Positions 1 to 8,163 are shown, counted from the first letter of the stretch. The stretch: DNA of 64,000 bases from Pseudomonadota bacterium (GCA_027487795.1 JAIYCX010000009.1:1-64000); one strand, 5' to 3'. The notes: generated by a model from the letters alone, not told the origin. Numbers and translations are program-made.

Positions 1-267
1 ATGAAAATTAAAGCAAACAAAATAGTAGCATTAGCAGTTTCAGGATTACTAGCTGGAAGCGTTTTAGCATCTAACGCTTTTGCAGGTGATGATACTTCAG
101 CAGATAAGAGCGGACATTCAGAAAAAGAAGGTTGCAAAGGTAAGGAAGGTTGTAAAGGTGAAGGTCATGATAAAGACAGCTGTAAGGGTAAAGAAAGCTG
201 TAAGGGTGAGAAGGCTCATGACAAAGATAGCTGTAAAGGTAAAGAAGGATGTGGATCTAAGAAATAA
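1..267 (+). CDS. bufA: Bufferin-type metallophore precursor (secreted Cys-rich RiPP substrate)
   Basis: An 88-residue secreted peptide. Residues 1-28 form a Sec signal peptide with an A-F-A cleavage site before Gly29. The mature part is Lys/Gly/Glu-rich with six cysteines at 45, 51, 61, 67, 78 and 84, arranged as three pairs of the form C-K-G-K-E-G/S-C inside a repeat of 16-17 residues. The next genes encode an MNIO (DUF692) enzyme, a DUF2063 protein and a DoxX protein, the arrangement known for bufferin and gig operons, where the precursor's cysteines are oxidatively modified and bind copper or other metals. The substrate role is therefore inferred from family and context. The repeats resemble the EGKCG-type precursors but are not identical. 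The gene starts at base 1, so its promoter lies outside the window. Confidence 0.82.
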   Translation: MKIKANKIVALAVSGLLAGSVLASNAFAGDDTSADKSGHSEKEGCKGKEGCKGEGHDKDSCKGKESCKGEKAHDKDSCKGKEGCGSKK

Positions 268-289
268 TTTTTCTTAATACTTTTACTTT

Positions 290-314
290 AGGGCGAATTC
301 ATTTCGCCCTTTTC
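290..314 (+). terminator. Hairpin terminator/attenuator between bufA and bufB
   Basis: A perfect 8-bp stem (290-297 with 303-310), a 5-base loop and a short T-rich tail follow the precursor stop by 22 bases and precede the MNIO gene. Partial termination here would give far more precursor than enzyme, as is common in RiPP operons. That regulatory reading is inference; the stem is seen directly. Confidence 0.65.
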
Positions 315-327
315 TTAAATTTCACTT

Positions 328-1173
328 ATGGGCTCAAATAAATTCAACCAGTTTTCAGATCTTGGAGCAGGGATAGGACTTAGAGTCCCACATTATAAGC
401 ATATTTTAAGTGAAAAACCCTTAGTAGGCTTCTTTGAAATTATATCTGAAAATTTTTTAGTTGACGGTGGAAGACCACTAGAAGTTTTAGATCAGATTTT
501 AGAACAGTATAAAGTTATACAACATGGCGTTTCTTTATACTTTGGCTCCCCTGAAAAGCCTTCACGAGACCATTTAAAAAGACTGAAAGCACTAGTAAGA
601 AGAACAGGAACTCCCTGGATGGCAGATCATTTGTGCTGGGGGAGTGTTGATGGAACGTATACTCATGATCTTTTACCGCTTCCATACACAAAAGTAACAG
701 CAAAGCTAGCGGCTGAAAAAATAAGATATGTTCAAGATACTTTAGAGATTCCTATCGCGGTTGAAAATTTAAGTAGTTATGCAGAATTTAAATCTTCAAC
801 TATGAATGAGTGGGAGTTTTTAACTGAAGTAGTAGAGCAGGCAGATTGTGGTATCCTTTTAGATGTAAACAATGTTTATGTTTCATCTCAAAATCATAAG
901 TTTGATCCTAAGCATTATGTAGCTTCTATCCCACATCATAGAGTCGCCCAAATTCACATTGCAGGGCATTCTAAATTTGAAAATGTGATTATTGATACTC
1001 ATGATACTGCGCCAATAGATCCAGTTTGGGATCTATATGATTTTGCTCTTACTAAAGTTGGGCATACTCCAACTCTTTTAGAGTGGGATGCAAAAATTCC
1101 TTCTTTTGATGAAGTGAAAGAGGTATCAAATATCGCAGCCAGTAGGCTAGAAAAATTAGCCATAAAAGAATAA
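328..1173 (+). CDS. bufB: MNIO family (DUF692) multinuclear non-haem iron oxidative enzyme
   Basis: A 281-residue DUF692 protein of the TIM-barrel MNIO family, which oxidises cysteines in precursor peptides, for example to thiooxazoles, using a multinuclear iron centre. Visible signatures are the N-terminal GIGLRVPH (15-22), SENF (40-43), His66, DHL (100-102), VEN (145-147), LDVNN (178-182), IHIAGH (209-214), DTHD (223-226) and LEWD (251-254). The metal-ligating His, Glu and Asp types of the family are all present, so it looks active. It lies directly after the Cys-rich secreted peptide and 4 bases before the DUF2063 gene. The substrate is presumably the upstream precursor. Confidence 0.9.
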   Translation: MGSNKFNQFSDLGAGIGLRVPHYKHILSEKPLVGFFEIISENFLVDGGRPLEVLDQILEQYKVIQHGVSLYFGSPEKPSRDHLKRLKALVRRTGTPWMADHLCWGSVDGTYTHDLLPLPYTKVTAKLAAEKIRYVQDTLEIPIAVENLSSYAEFKSSTMNEWEFLTEVVEQADCGILLDVNNVYVSSQNHKFDPKHYVASIPHHRVAQIHIAGHSKFENVIIDTHDTAPIDPVWDLYDFALTKVGHTPTLLEWDAKIPSFDEVKEVSNIAASRLEKLAIKE

Positions 1174-1177
1174 TTTG

Positions 1178-2077
1178 ATGTCAGAAAACAAACAAATAAA
1201 ATATTCTACTGTAAATTCTAAAGATGAACTTTTAGATCTACAAAGATTTTTTGCTCAAATGATAAGACAGCCTTTGTTAGAAGGTGACCTGATGCAGAGT
1301 AATGATGGAGTAGATGATCTTATTTTAGCGAATGAAGAAGTAAGTTCTCATACTAGACTTGAGTTTTATGCTAGGCAATATTGGTGGCGAATATTAGGTT
1401 CCTTTGATGAAGATTTCCCCTCTGTGCAGAGGCTATTATCGGTAGATATATACGAAGCATTAAGAAATGATTATTTAGTAAAAAATCCTTCTATTAGTTA
1501 TACACTAAGGCACCTTGGTTCTCGGTTTCCGGATTTTATTAAAGATAATCCTAATTTAACAGCTCCTTATACATCTTTAATATATGATGCTGCCGTATTT
1601 GATTGGGCAAGAATGAGTTTGTTTGATGTGGGCAGCATGCAATCAATAACAACAGATGAGGTTACTCAAGAAGATTTCAGTACTCAAAAGCTTTACCTTC
1701 AAGACTATGTAAAGTTAATACATGTCACATATCCTATTGATAAGTTGTACACAGAGGGTCTGTCTGAAAGCCGTGAGGCAACTAGTAATGTAGAACTAGA
1801 AAAAGAAGAAAAGAAAGATCAGAGTAAACTAGATTTAAGTTTTATAAAAGAAGAAGAGATTTACTTAGCGCTACATAGATTAGATGGAAGAATATTTTCT
1901 AAGAGATTAAGTCTTAGTGCTTTTCAAATTCTAAATAAGTTTAAGCAAGGTTTAAGTCTAATTGAATTAGAAGAAGAGTTATCAAAAAGTGACTCAGTTA
2001 GTGAAGAAGAAATAGAAAACTATTTTACTGAATGGATGTCTTTATCTTGGTTATATTTAAAAGAGGAAAATATATGA
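1178..2077 (+). CDS. bufC: DUF2063 family partner protein of the MNIO enzyme (BufC-like)
   Basis: A 299-residue protein with an N-terminal DUF2063-type helical domain (roughly residues 15-115: LQRFFAQMIRQPLLEG, then a region rich in aromatic and Arg residues). DUF2063 proteins are partners of DUF692 enzymes and are thought to deliver the precursor peptide to the active site. An acidic/lysine-rich linker near residue 205 (EKEEKKDQ) separates a C-terminal helical part with a winged-helix-like look, typical of such partners. A TTG codon at 1175 immediately precedes ATG 1178, and I take the ATG. The stop overlaps the next start as ATGA, implying translational coupling. Confidence 0.83.
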   Translation: MSENKQIKYSTVNSKDELLDLQRFFAQMIRQPLLEGDLMQSNDGVDDLILANEEVSSHTRLEFYARQYWWRILGSFDEDFPSVQRLLSVDIYEALRNDYLVKNPSISYTLRHLGSRFPDFIKDNPNLTAPYTSLIYDAAVFDWARMSLFDVGSMQSITTDEVTQEDFSTQKLYLQDYVKLIHVTYPIDKLYTEGLSESREATSNVELEKEEKKDQSKLDLSFIKEEEIYLALHRLDGRIFSKRLSLSAFQILNKFKQGLSLIELEEELSKSDSVSEEEIENYFTEWMSLSWLYLKEENI

Positions 2078-2553
2078 GTGTACAATTAAAATTACCCAGC
2101 ATTGTTGATAATATCTATGAGATTTGGCTAAAGATATTAACAGAACTACAAAGTATATTTTTATTGATAATTAGACTTTTCTGGGGATATCAGTTTTTAT
2201 TAACTGGAAGAGGAAAGTTTAATAATTTTGAAAAAACAGTTGGATTCTTCACCAGTCTAGGGATCCCATTTCCAGAAATAAATGCACTTATGGCAGCTGG
2301 AACGGAATTTCTGGGAGGACTATGCTTAATTTTAGGTTTAGGAAGCAGATTGATGACAGTTCCTTTAGTTTTCACAATGATCATTGCTTATTCAACTGCT
2401 CATACAGAGGAGCTTTCAGCTATATTTTCTGATCCTGATAAATTTTTAGCGGCAGCGCCTTTCTTGTTTATGTTTGCAAGTCTTATAGTCTTGGTATTTG
2501 GTGCTGGGAAGTATTCTTTAGATAATTTTATAAGTAGATCTACAAAAAAATAG
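2074..2553 (+). CDS. DoxX family integral membrane protein
   Basis: A 159-residue protein with four hydrophobic segments and the DoxX/SURF4-like pattern (RLFWGYQFLLTGRGKF, then GIPFPEINA, then FLGGLCLILGLGSR). I chose ATG 2074, which overlaps the preceding stop as ATGA and has AAGAGGA 7 bases upstream; an upstream in-frame ATG at 2032 lies deep inside the previous gene. DoxX proteins are the usual last gene of bufferin/gig operons (gigT), probably serving redox or export steps in the membrane. The exact role is unknown. A strong hairpin follows at 2580. Confidence 0.83.
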   Translation: MSVQLKLPSIVDNIYEIWLKILTELQSIFLLIIRLFWGYQFLLTGRGKFNNFEKTVGFFTSLGIPFPEINALMAAGTEFLGGLCLILGLGSRLMTVPLVFTMIIAYSTAHTEELSAIFSDPDKFLAAAPFLFMFASLIVLVFGAGKYSLDNFISRSTKK

Positions 2554-2579
2554 TAAAAATAAGAATAGGCATTGTGTCT

Positions 2580-2612
2580 AAGGAGTTCTAAGCATTTTCT
2601 TAGAACTCCTTT
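2580..2612. terminator. Bidirectional hairpin between convergent genes
   Basis: A perfect 13-bp stem (2580-2592 with 2599-2611) with a 6-base loop lies between the DoxX stop at 2553 and the stop of the minus-strand gene at 2640. The T-run is short on both strands, so termination efficiency is uncertain. Confidence 0.55.
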
Positions 2613-2639
2613 AAAAACATCATTTGAAAGAACCACTAA

Positions 2640-2984
2640 CTAGCTTTCTTGAGATACGACTTGTGCAGGCTGATTTTTTTCTTGCCAATTAAATATGGCA
2701 TGAAGAATGTCCCTCTTAAGTAGGCTATGAACATTAGATCTTGCAACGAGAGTTTTTCTAACTGCCGTTGCATATCTGTTTCTAGATCCTTCAGATCCAT
2801 CCCACTGTAAAACAAATTCATTCCAAATATCGGCAATATCAAATTGCAGACTAGTCCTTACTAAGGCTTGTTCAATCGTCTCAACTTGTTTCTGTCCTTT
2901 AACTGTTTTGTATCGCGGTAGAGCACGACAATGTTTTACAACAATGTCATAAAGTTCTAGCTTTGTTAGAGTTCGAAATTCCAT
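2640..2984 (-). CDS. Uncharacterised small protein
   Basis: A 114-residue cytosolic protein of no family I recognise. It is charged and mostly helical in appearance, with a conserved-looking core rich in Arg/Lys, Trp and Asp (KTVKGQKQ, then WNEFVLQWDGSEGSRNRYATAVRKTL). I moved the start from an upstream in-frame ATG at 3041 to ATG 2984, because GGAGAA lies 5 bases before it and the upstream extension would be encoded by hairpin DNA. Codon use looks less AT-biased than in the neighbours, which may mean transfer or high expression. Tandem inverted repeats lie just upstream (3020-3057). The terminal Gln/Glu/Ser stretch looks disordered. Confidence 0.6.
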   Translation of the reverse strand: MEFRTLTKLELYDIVVKHCRALPRYKTVKGQKQVETIEQALVRTSLQFDIADIWNEFVLQWDGSEGSRNRYATAVRKTLVARSNVHSLLKRDILHAIFNWQEKNQPAQVVSQES

Positions 2985-3019
2985 CTCATTTCTCCGTAAC
3001 CAAAGAAAACCTTTAAAAT

Positions 3020-3057
3020 GTATGTGAGCACATGCTCGCATACAGGCACCGTTGCCT
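3020..3057 (-). promoter_or_regulatory. Two tandem inverted repeats in the 5' region of the small unknown gene
   Basis: The arms 3020-3029 and 3034-3043 are complementary over 10 bases with one G-T pair and a 4-base spacer. Directly beside them AGGCA (3044-3048) pairs with TGCCT (3053-3057). On the minus strand this is either the leader RNA of the 2640-2984 gene or an operator. A role as terminator for rlmC is excluded because rlmC reads away from it. Confidence 0.4.
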
Positions 3058-3102
3058 ATTCATTAATTAAATATACTAAATTTTATAAATTTGTAAATCA
3101 GC

Positions 3103-4254
3103 TTAATTAATTCTTTTCATATGAACTAAAACCTCGAAATGTTCTGTTAACGGAAACATTTCATAAGGAGTGATTTCAAGAATCTCATAGTTATTAGCTA
3201 GAACATTAAAATCACTTAAAAAACTAAGCGGGTTGCAGCTTGAATAAATAAATACATTAGGCGGACTTGATAAAATTGATTCAATAACTTTAGCACCTAG
3301 TCCTCTTCTTGGAGGATTACAAATTAGGATATCAGGTTTTATAATTTGAAGATGTTCAGCTGAATTTAATAAATCTGTTTCAGTGAATACTACATTTTCA
3401 ATTTTATTCTCTTCTACGGATAATCTAGCTGCTATTACAGCATCTTTTGATAATTCTATCCCGCAAACTTTTTTTGAATTTTTTGCGACACTAAGTGCAA
3501 AGCCTCCAGCGCCTGAAAAATAATCTAAAACTACAGGATCTTTATATTGGCTCACTATCTGACTTGCATCATAGTAAAGTCTTTCAGCAACTTCTGGTGT
3601 GACTTGCATAAAAGATTGATTAGGTAAAGCTACTTTAACGTCTCTATATGACTCCCATAAATATTGTTCACCTAAAAGCTGGTATTCTGTAGGTCCCTCC
3701 GGGATTTGGTGGGGTATATCTTGAATATTCGCACTGACAGAAATTTTAATATTTAGTATGTCGATTAATTTTTCACCGATGTCACGAACTAAATTAATTT
3801 GCTCTTCACTTCTTAAAACAAATCTAAATCTTAAATGATCTTCATTTTTATTTGTTTGAATTATAATACTCTTTAATTCACCAGTTCTTAAATTAATGGA
3901 GTAGGGAATTAAGCCTGATTCTTTTATTAATAAAGGCAGATACTTTAAAGCATTATTAATTACTTTTCTATGTTGAGGACATTCAAGAAGTGAAATTCCC
4001 TGAAGCTTTTTATCTAATATCCCAAGAATAATTTCATTATTTTTAAGAGTCACAGAAAGACGAGCTTTTGCTCTTAAATTAAAGGGGTTCTTTTCGTTAA
4101 TAAGAACCCAAGGTTTAACTTTATTAGCTAGTTTTATGAGCTCTTTTGGAAGTTCAGGTAATCTTTTTGCACTATCTATTGTTATATTATTTAACCTAGT
4201 GCAGGATTTGCAAAGATTATCATTAAAATATTTACAAGAAATTTCTTCTATCAA
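3103..4254 (-). CDS. rlmC: 23S rRNA (uracil-C5)-methyltransferase, RlmC/RlmD/TrmA family
   Basis: A 383-residue SAM-dependent m5U methyltransferase. Cysteines 7, 15, 18 and 92 match the four ligands of the family's [4Fe-4S] cluster. The SAM-binding motif DYFSGAGGFAL is at 244-254, the NPPRRGLG motif at 313-320, and the catalytic nucleophile is Cys340 in SSCNP. The N-terminal TRAM domain seen in RlmD is absent and the Fe-S motif starts at residue 7, as in RlmC (m5U747 of 23S rRNA), so RlmC is the best call. The target base cannot be fixed from sequence. It is the first-named enzyme of a minus-strand cluster, 3 bases from the PH-domain gene. Confidence 0.85.
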   Translation of the reverse strand: MIEEISCKYFNDNLCKSCTRLNNITIDSAKRLPELPKELIKLANKVKPWVLINEKNPFNLRAKARLSVTLKNNEIILGILDKKLQGISLLECPQHRKVINNALKYLPLLIKESGLIPYSINLRTGELKSIIIQTNKNEDHLRFRFVLRSEEQINLVRDIGEKLIDILNIKISVSANIQDIPHQIPEGPTEYQLLGEQYLWESYRDVKVALPNQSFMQVTPEVAERLYYDASQIVSQYKDPVVLDYFSGAGGFALSVAKNSKKVCGIELSKDAVIAARLSVEENKIENVVFTETDLLNSAEHLQIIKPDILICNPPRRGLGAKVIESILSSPPNVFIYSSCNPLSFLSDFNVLANNYEILEITPYEMFPLTEHFEVLVHMKRIN

Positions 4255-4257
4255 AAA

Positions 4258-4830
4258 CTATTCGTCTACTTCTTGTTCTGCTTGGGTGTGAGTATCTGTG
4301 GATTTTACGACTGTAATTTTATTTACTTTATCTAAAATCATTTTTTTAATAGCATTTGCTCCTTTTTTGTTGAGTCCGTCTATGTGTGCAAATTTACCTG
4401 ATTCAGCTGTTGGAGTAGAAATATGTAAATCATACAAGCCAAGTATTACGTCCCATATATCTTGATCTACGTATACATCTGTTATTTTCGAAAAAGGTAA
4501 AGTAATTTCTCTTTTTGCAAATATTCCTTTTCTTATGAAAACATTGTTTTCATCATTGTCATAAAAGTAATTTAGAAAATATATAGTTTCATAAATTGGG
4601 GCTGACAGTATCCATAATAGTAAGCTACCAGTGATCGCACTTAATGGTAACTTTAGTTTGTCTAATAGTTCACTAAACTTATCTCCATCACCAGCAGCAG
4701 CGCCCCATAAAAGTCCAAGTATAGCCAGTTGTATTATGGCACTTATTCCTAAGGCTTTAATTGATGCTAATGCACTTTTTTTTAGTACTTTTCTCTTTTG
4801 TATAGGGTAGTTCTCGTATAGTTTTTGCAT
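4258..4830 (-). CDS. Membrane protein with bacterial PH domain (bPH2/DUF304-like)
   Basis: A 190-residue protein. Two hydrophobic segments (about 27-45 and 62-80) precede a soluble beta-rich region containing YFYDNDENNVFIRKGIF and REITLPFSKITDVYVDQ, the pattern of the bacterial PH-like (DUF304/YdbT) domain. Such proteins are membrane-anchored and of uncertain ligand. The start ATG overlaps the stop of the upstream repeat protein by one base (TAATG), so the two are translationally coupled and probably act together. The C-terminus is acidic and hydrophilic. Confidence 0.68.
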   Translation of the reverse strand: MQKLYENYPIQKRKVLKKSALASIKALGISAIIQLAILGLLWGAAAGDGDKFSELLDKLKLPLSAITGSLLLWILSAPIYETIYFLNYFYDNDENNVFIRKGIFAKREITLPFSKITDVYVDQDIWDVILGLYDLHISTPTAESGKFAHIDGLNKKGANAIKKMILDKVNKITVVKSTDTHTQAEQEVDE

Positions 4831-5312
4831 TATTCATCTACCTCGTCATCTTCAACTTCTTTTGGAGGAGTATTTACTTCCTCAATTGTGACTACCTTAG
4901 GTGGTATGCTTAGTGATTTTTTAATATCTTCTGGTAATTCTGGAGGAGGAGCGTTTAATTGCGCTTTTAAATCTTCAGGTAGTTCTTGTGGAGGTAGTGC
5001 TAATTGACGCTTTAAATCTTCGGGTAATTCCAGATTATTTGAATTAAGCTGAGCTTTAAGATCGTCTGGAAGTTCAATATTTTCTTTTTCTTGAGTCAAT
5101 TGATTTGTAGGGACATTATAATCGTCACTCTCTTGTGTTGGCTTAGCTTTAGATTCTATAGCAGAAGTTTGATCTAGTTTCTTTTCTAAATCAGTATTCT
5201 TAGAGGTTTTTGTCTCTAGTGGTGTTACAGAGTCAGAATTATTTTTATTATAAAAATATAGGGCAGAAAGTAGAACTATCAAGAAACTTATGTATTGAAC
5301 TGTTTTTGTCAT
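4830..5312 (-). CDS. Membrane-anchored protein with four 15-residue ELPEDLKAQL repeats
   Basis: A 160-residue protein of unknown function. A single N-terminal hydrophobic segment (about 7-21) could be a membrane anchor or uncleaved signal. A Ser/Thr/Lys linker is followed by exactly four tandem 15-residue repeats at 80-94, 95-109, 110-124 and 125-139, each beginning ELP(D/E)DL or ELPEDI and ending in a Pro/Asn-rich turn. The tail is acidic (EVEDDEVDE). Each repeat looks like a short amphipathic helix plus a Pro hinge, suggesting a periplasmic binding or spacer element. It is coupled to the PH-domain gene downstream. Confidence 0.7.
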   Translation of the reverse strand: MTKTVQYISFLIVLLSALYFYNKNNSDSVTPLETKTSKNTDLEKKLDQTSAIESKAKPTQESDDYNVPTNQLTQEKENIELPDDLKAQLNSNNLELPEDLKRQLALPPQELPEDLKAQLNAPPPELPEDIKKSLSIPPKVVTIEEVNTPPKEVEDDEVDE

Positions 5313-5496
5313 AATAATATTTTAATTTTTCTTATTTCTTTTAACTAGTTATTACTTTATGGATATTGATATGACTACTATAAGTTTAATTAAAAGACTA
5401 ATCTACTAAAAAATAATAAATGCTATAAGATATTAAAAGACTTAATTAATTTCTTCGCTCTTGAAAAAGAATTAAATATCTGGGTAGTTCTTTACC

Positions 5497-6525
5497 ATGC
5501 TTTTTCATATTCATAAAAAATCATTTCTTAAAACGCTTACAGTTATTGTACTTAGTGCTTCACTGAGCCTATCTTCATGCTTATTACCTCCAAGTGAGAA
5601 TGGACCAAAGTTTTTATCAAATGAAGAATTTGAAACTCTAACAGAACTAACTAAGTCTAGAGAATTAGTTCAAAGTGGTAGATTGGATGATGCAGAACTT
5701 ATACTAAGAAAGTTGATAAGAAAAAGAAGTCAAAAGCCTATTCCTTATAACGATCTTGGTTATCTTCTTTATCTTGAGTCGAGATTTGAAGAAGCTGAGC
5801 CTATTTTAAAAAAATCCATAAATTTACAACCTATATTTATTGCTCCGAGACTAACATTAGCACGAGTATATATTGCAAATGGAAATTTTGAAGATGCATT
5901 TGCTGAGCTAGATAATATCGAACAAATTTTTGATAGTAGTTCACCTTCCGAATACTTAAAAGCAAATGGTGAAGCGGTATCAAGTAGTTTGAGATCGCAG
6001 ATTGCCAGATTTAAAGCGTCTTCTTATTATTTAAACGGACAATTTGATGAGGCTGTTTGTCATTCTGACTTATCTAAGAAAATTACAGGAAGTATGGCAG
6101 ATTCAACTGTTCATTTAAGGTTGTTAATGTCTTTGGAGATGATTCCTGCAGCTCTGACTGTAATTGATAATATATCAGCTAGTACTCCAAGTGGATTAAC
6201 GACACCTCTTTTATTTGATCAGTCTATGGCATTATTTTCTATGAGTAAGATAGATTCAAAATATAAAATAGATGCTGAGACTGCACTCGATAGAGTTATT
6301 GAATTAGCTGGTCTTGATCAAGAAGAGGTATCAGCTGTAAGATTACTTAGATATGATATCCAAAAACAAACTACAGAATTTGAGCTAACTAAAGAATCTT
6401 TATTAGATGAAGTTAGTAATCCTTGTAAAATTAAGAATTTCGATACAAAAGGTTATTGGCCAAAAAGTGTTCTATATGCAGTAAAGTCTTCCTATAAAGA
6501 GGTATGTAGTGAATATGAAAGCTAA
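5497..6525 (+). CDS. TPR-repeat lipoprotein
   Basis: A 342-residue protein with a lipoprotein signal peptide. The lipobox LSSC places the lipidated Cys at 28. Residues 55-135 hold TPR units (ARLILRKLIRKRS-type and PYNDLGYLLYLESRFEEAEPILKKSINLQP), with weaker helical repeats to about 300. TPR lipoproteins usually act as outer-membrane or periplasmic scaffolds; the partner is unknown. The 3' end overlaps the dnaB start by 17 bases when the GTG start is used, so the two genes are probably cotranscribed, but no functional link is evident. Confidence 0.75.
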   Translation: MLFHIHKKSFLKTLTVIVLSASLSLSSCLLPPSENGPKFLSNEEFETLTELTKSRELVQSGRLDDAELILRKLIRKRSQKPIPYNDLGYLLYLESRFEEAEPILKKSINLQPIFIAPRLTLARVYIANGNFEDAFAELDNIEQIFDSSSPSEYLKANGEAVSSSLRSQIARFKASSYYLNGQFDEAVCHSDLSKKITGSMADSTVHLRLLMSLEMIPAALTVIDNISASTPSGLTTPLLFDQSMALFSMSKIDSKYKIDAETALDRVIELAGLDQEEVSAVRLLRYDIQKQTTEFELTKESLLDEVSNPCKIKNFDTKGYWPKSVLYAVKSSYKEVCSEYES

Positions 6526-7972
6526 GAGAAAATTTGAACAACTTACTACTATTGTACCAGGGAGCGATGTTTCATTTCAAGGGAAAAATTCTTTAGGACG
6601 AGTGCCTCCACATTCTAATGAATCAGAACAAGCTGTTTTGGGTGCTATTCTATTAGACAACGAGTCTCTCTTTAGTGCAATAGAGATTATATCAAAGAAT
6701 GATTTTTACCGAACTGCTCATGCACAGATTTTTCTGGGAATGATGTCCCTTTCTGATAGGCAAGAGCCAATTGATATTGTGACACTTTCATCAGAGTTAG
6801 ATGCTTTAGGTACTTTGACCTCTATCGGTGGTCCTGAATATTTAAGTGTTCTGGTTGATGTTGTTCCAACCTCTTCTCATACTCAATACTATTGTCGTTT
6901 AATTAGGGAAATGGCAATTAGGAGAAGATTGATTCATGAGTCAGGTGAGATAGCGAATCTAGCATTTGAAACTTCTGAAAGAATTGATGATTTATTAGAT
7001 TCAGTAGAGCAAAGAATATTCTCTATTTCTGAGTCGAAAATAAAACAAAGTTTTTCTTCAATTGGAGATATCGTAAAAGACTCCATTAAGAATATAGAAC
7101 AGCTTTACATAAATAATGATGCTTTTACAGGAACTCCTACAGGACTGACAGATTTTGATGAGATGACATCAGGATTACAAAAATCAGATCTTATAATACT
7201 TGCGGGTAGGCCAAGTATGGGTAAGACAGCACTTGCATTATCTATCGCAAAGAATATTGGGGTAGGATCAGGAAAGAGAGTCGCTATTTTTTCTCTTGAA
7301 ATGTCAAAAGATCAGATAGTAAATAGATTGTTATGTTCAGAGGCCAGAGTAAGTAATACTAAAGTAAGAAGTGGGAAACTTGAAGAAAGTGATTTCCCAA
7401 AGCTCGTAGATGCTGCAACTAAAATAGCAGGTGCTGAGATTTTTATTGATGATACACCTGCCATTTCAGTTTTAGAAATGAGAGCAAAAGCAAGGAGACT
7501 TCATAGGGAGTCGCCCCTGGATTTAGTAGTTGTCGATTATCTTCAACTTATGAAAGGATCGGCTAGAAGTGCGGATAGACGAGATCAGGAAATATCTGAA
7601 ATATCAGCATCTCTTAAGGCACTAGCTAAAGAGTTATCTATTCCAGTTATAGCTTTATCGCAGCTTAATAGAGCTGTAGAGACCAGAAATGATAAGAGAC
7701 CAATGATGGCAGATTTAAGAGAATCTGGAGCAATTGAGCAAGATGCAGATATTATCGGATTTGTTTATAGAGATGAATTCTATAATCCTGAGTCAGAAGA
7801 TAAAGGTGTTGCTGAGTTGATTATCTCTAAGCATCGTAACGGTTCCGTTGGAACTGTTAAGTTATCTTTTCAAGGAGAGTTTACTTTATTTGCTGATTTA
7901 GCTGAAAATATAGATGAATATAATTATCTTGGTGCAGATTTGGGTCTTGATGAAGAAGATGATCTAATTTGA
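6509..7972 (+). CDS. dnaB: Replicative DNA helicase DnaB
   Basis: A 487-residue hexameric helicase that unwinds DNA at the replication fork. The N-terminal DnaB domain is recognisable from residue 33 (PPHSNESEQAVLGAILLDN) to about 135, followed by a linker and the RecA-like motor with Walker A GRPSMGKT (233-240), FSLEM (261-265) and a Walker B-type LVVVDYLQLM near 340. The length matches the family. The start is either GTG 6509, with AAAGAGG 6 bases upstream, or ATG 6515. No intein interrupts it. tRNA-Pro follows and its promoter overlaps the dnaB stop. Confidence 0.95.
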   Translation: MNMKAKRKFEQLTTIVPGSDVSFQGKNSLGRVPPHSNESEQAVLGAILLDNESLFSAIEIISKNDFYRTAHAQIFLGMMSLSDRQEPIDIVTLSSELDALGTLTSIGGPEYLSVLVDVVPTSSHTQYYCRLIREMAIRRRLIHESGEIANLAFETSERIDDLLDSVEQRIFSISESKIKQSFSSIGDIVKDSIKNIEQLYINNDAFTGTPTGLTDFDEMTSGLQKSDLIILAGRPSMGKTALALSIAKNIGVGSGKRVAIFSLEMSKDQIVNRLLCSEARVSNTKVRSGKLEESDFPKLVDAATKIAGAEIFIDDTPAISVLEMRAKARRLHRESPLDLVVVDYLQLMKGSARSADRRDQEISEISASLKALAKELSIPVIALSQLNRAVETRNDKRPMMADLRESGAIEQDADIIGFVYRDEFYNPESEDKGVAELIISKHRNGSVGTVKLSFQGEFTLFADLAENIDEYNYLGADLGLDEEDDLI

Positions 7973-7997
7973 GCTAATTAGAATTTTATCGTATTCT
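7969..7997 (+). promoter_or_regulatory. Promoter of tRNA-Pro
   Basis: TTGAGC (7969-7974) and TATTCT (7992-7997) are spaced by 17 bases, about 21 bases upstream of the tRNA. The -35 box overlaps the dnaB stop codon. Confidence 0.55.
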
Positions 7998-8017
7998 TAA
8001 TAGCTAGATTTTCATAT

Positions 8018-8092
8018 CGGGGTGTGGCGCAGCCTGGCTAGCGCGTTCGCATGGGGTGCGAGAGGCCGGCGGTTCGAATCCGCTCACCCCGA
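8018..8092 (+). tRNA. tRNA-Pro (anticodon GGG)
   Basis: A 75-base cloverleaf. The acceptor arms 8018-8024 and 8085-8091 pair fully with discriminator A8092. The anticodon loop ATGGGGT lies between TTCGC and GCGAG arms, giving anticodon GGG, and the T-loop GGTTCGAATCC is present. The acceptor start CGG and the G1-like C are typical of tRNA-Pro. CCA is not encoded. Confidence 0.93.
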
Positions 8093-8126
8093 TTATTTTA
8101 GTGTTTGATTATTTCAGAGCCTCTCT

Positions 8127-8163
8127 CCCCTAACTTTAACAAAGATAAAGTTAGGGGCGTATT
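8127..8163 (+). terminator. Terminator after tRNA-Pro
   Basis: A perfect 12-bp stem (8127-8138 with 8146-8157) with a 7-base loop, followed by a T-rich but interrupted tail, 34 bases after the tRNA. Confidence 0.75.

Noticed and set aside
2032..2073. Upstream start of the DoxX gene at 2032
   Set aside because: It would overlap the DUF2063 gene by 46 bases and has no ribosome-binding site, whereas ATG 2074 has AAGAGGA and a coupled ATGA junction.
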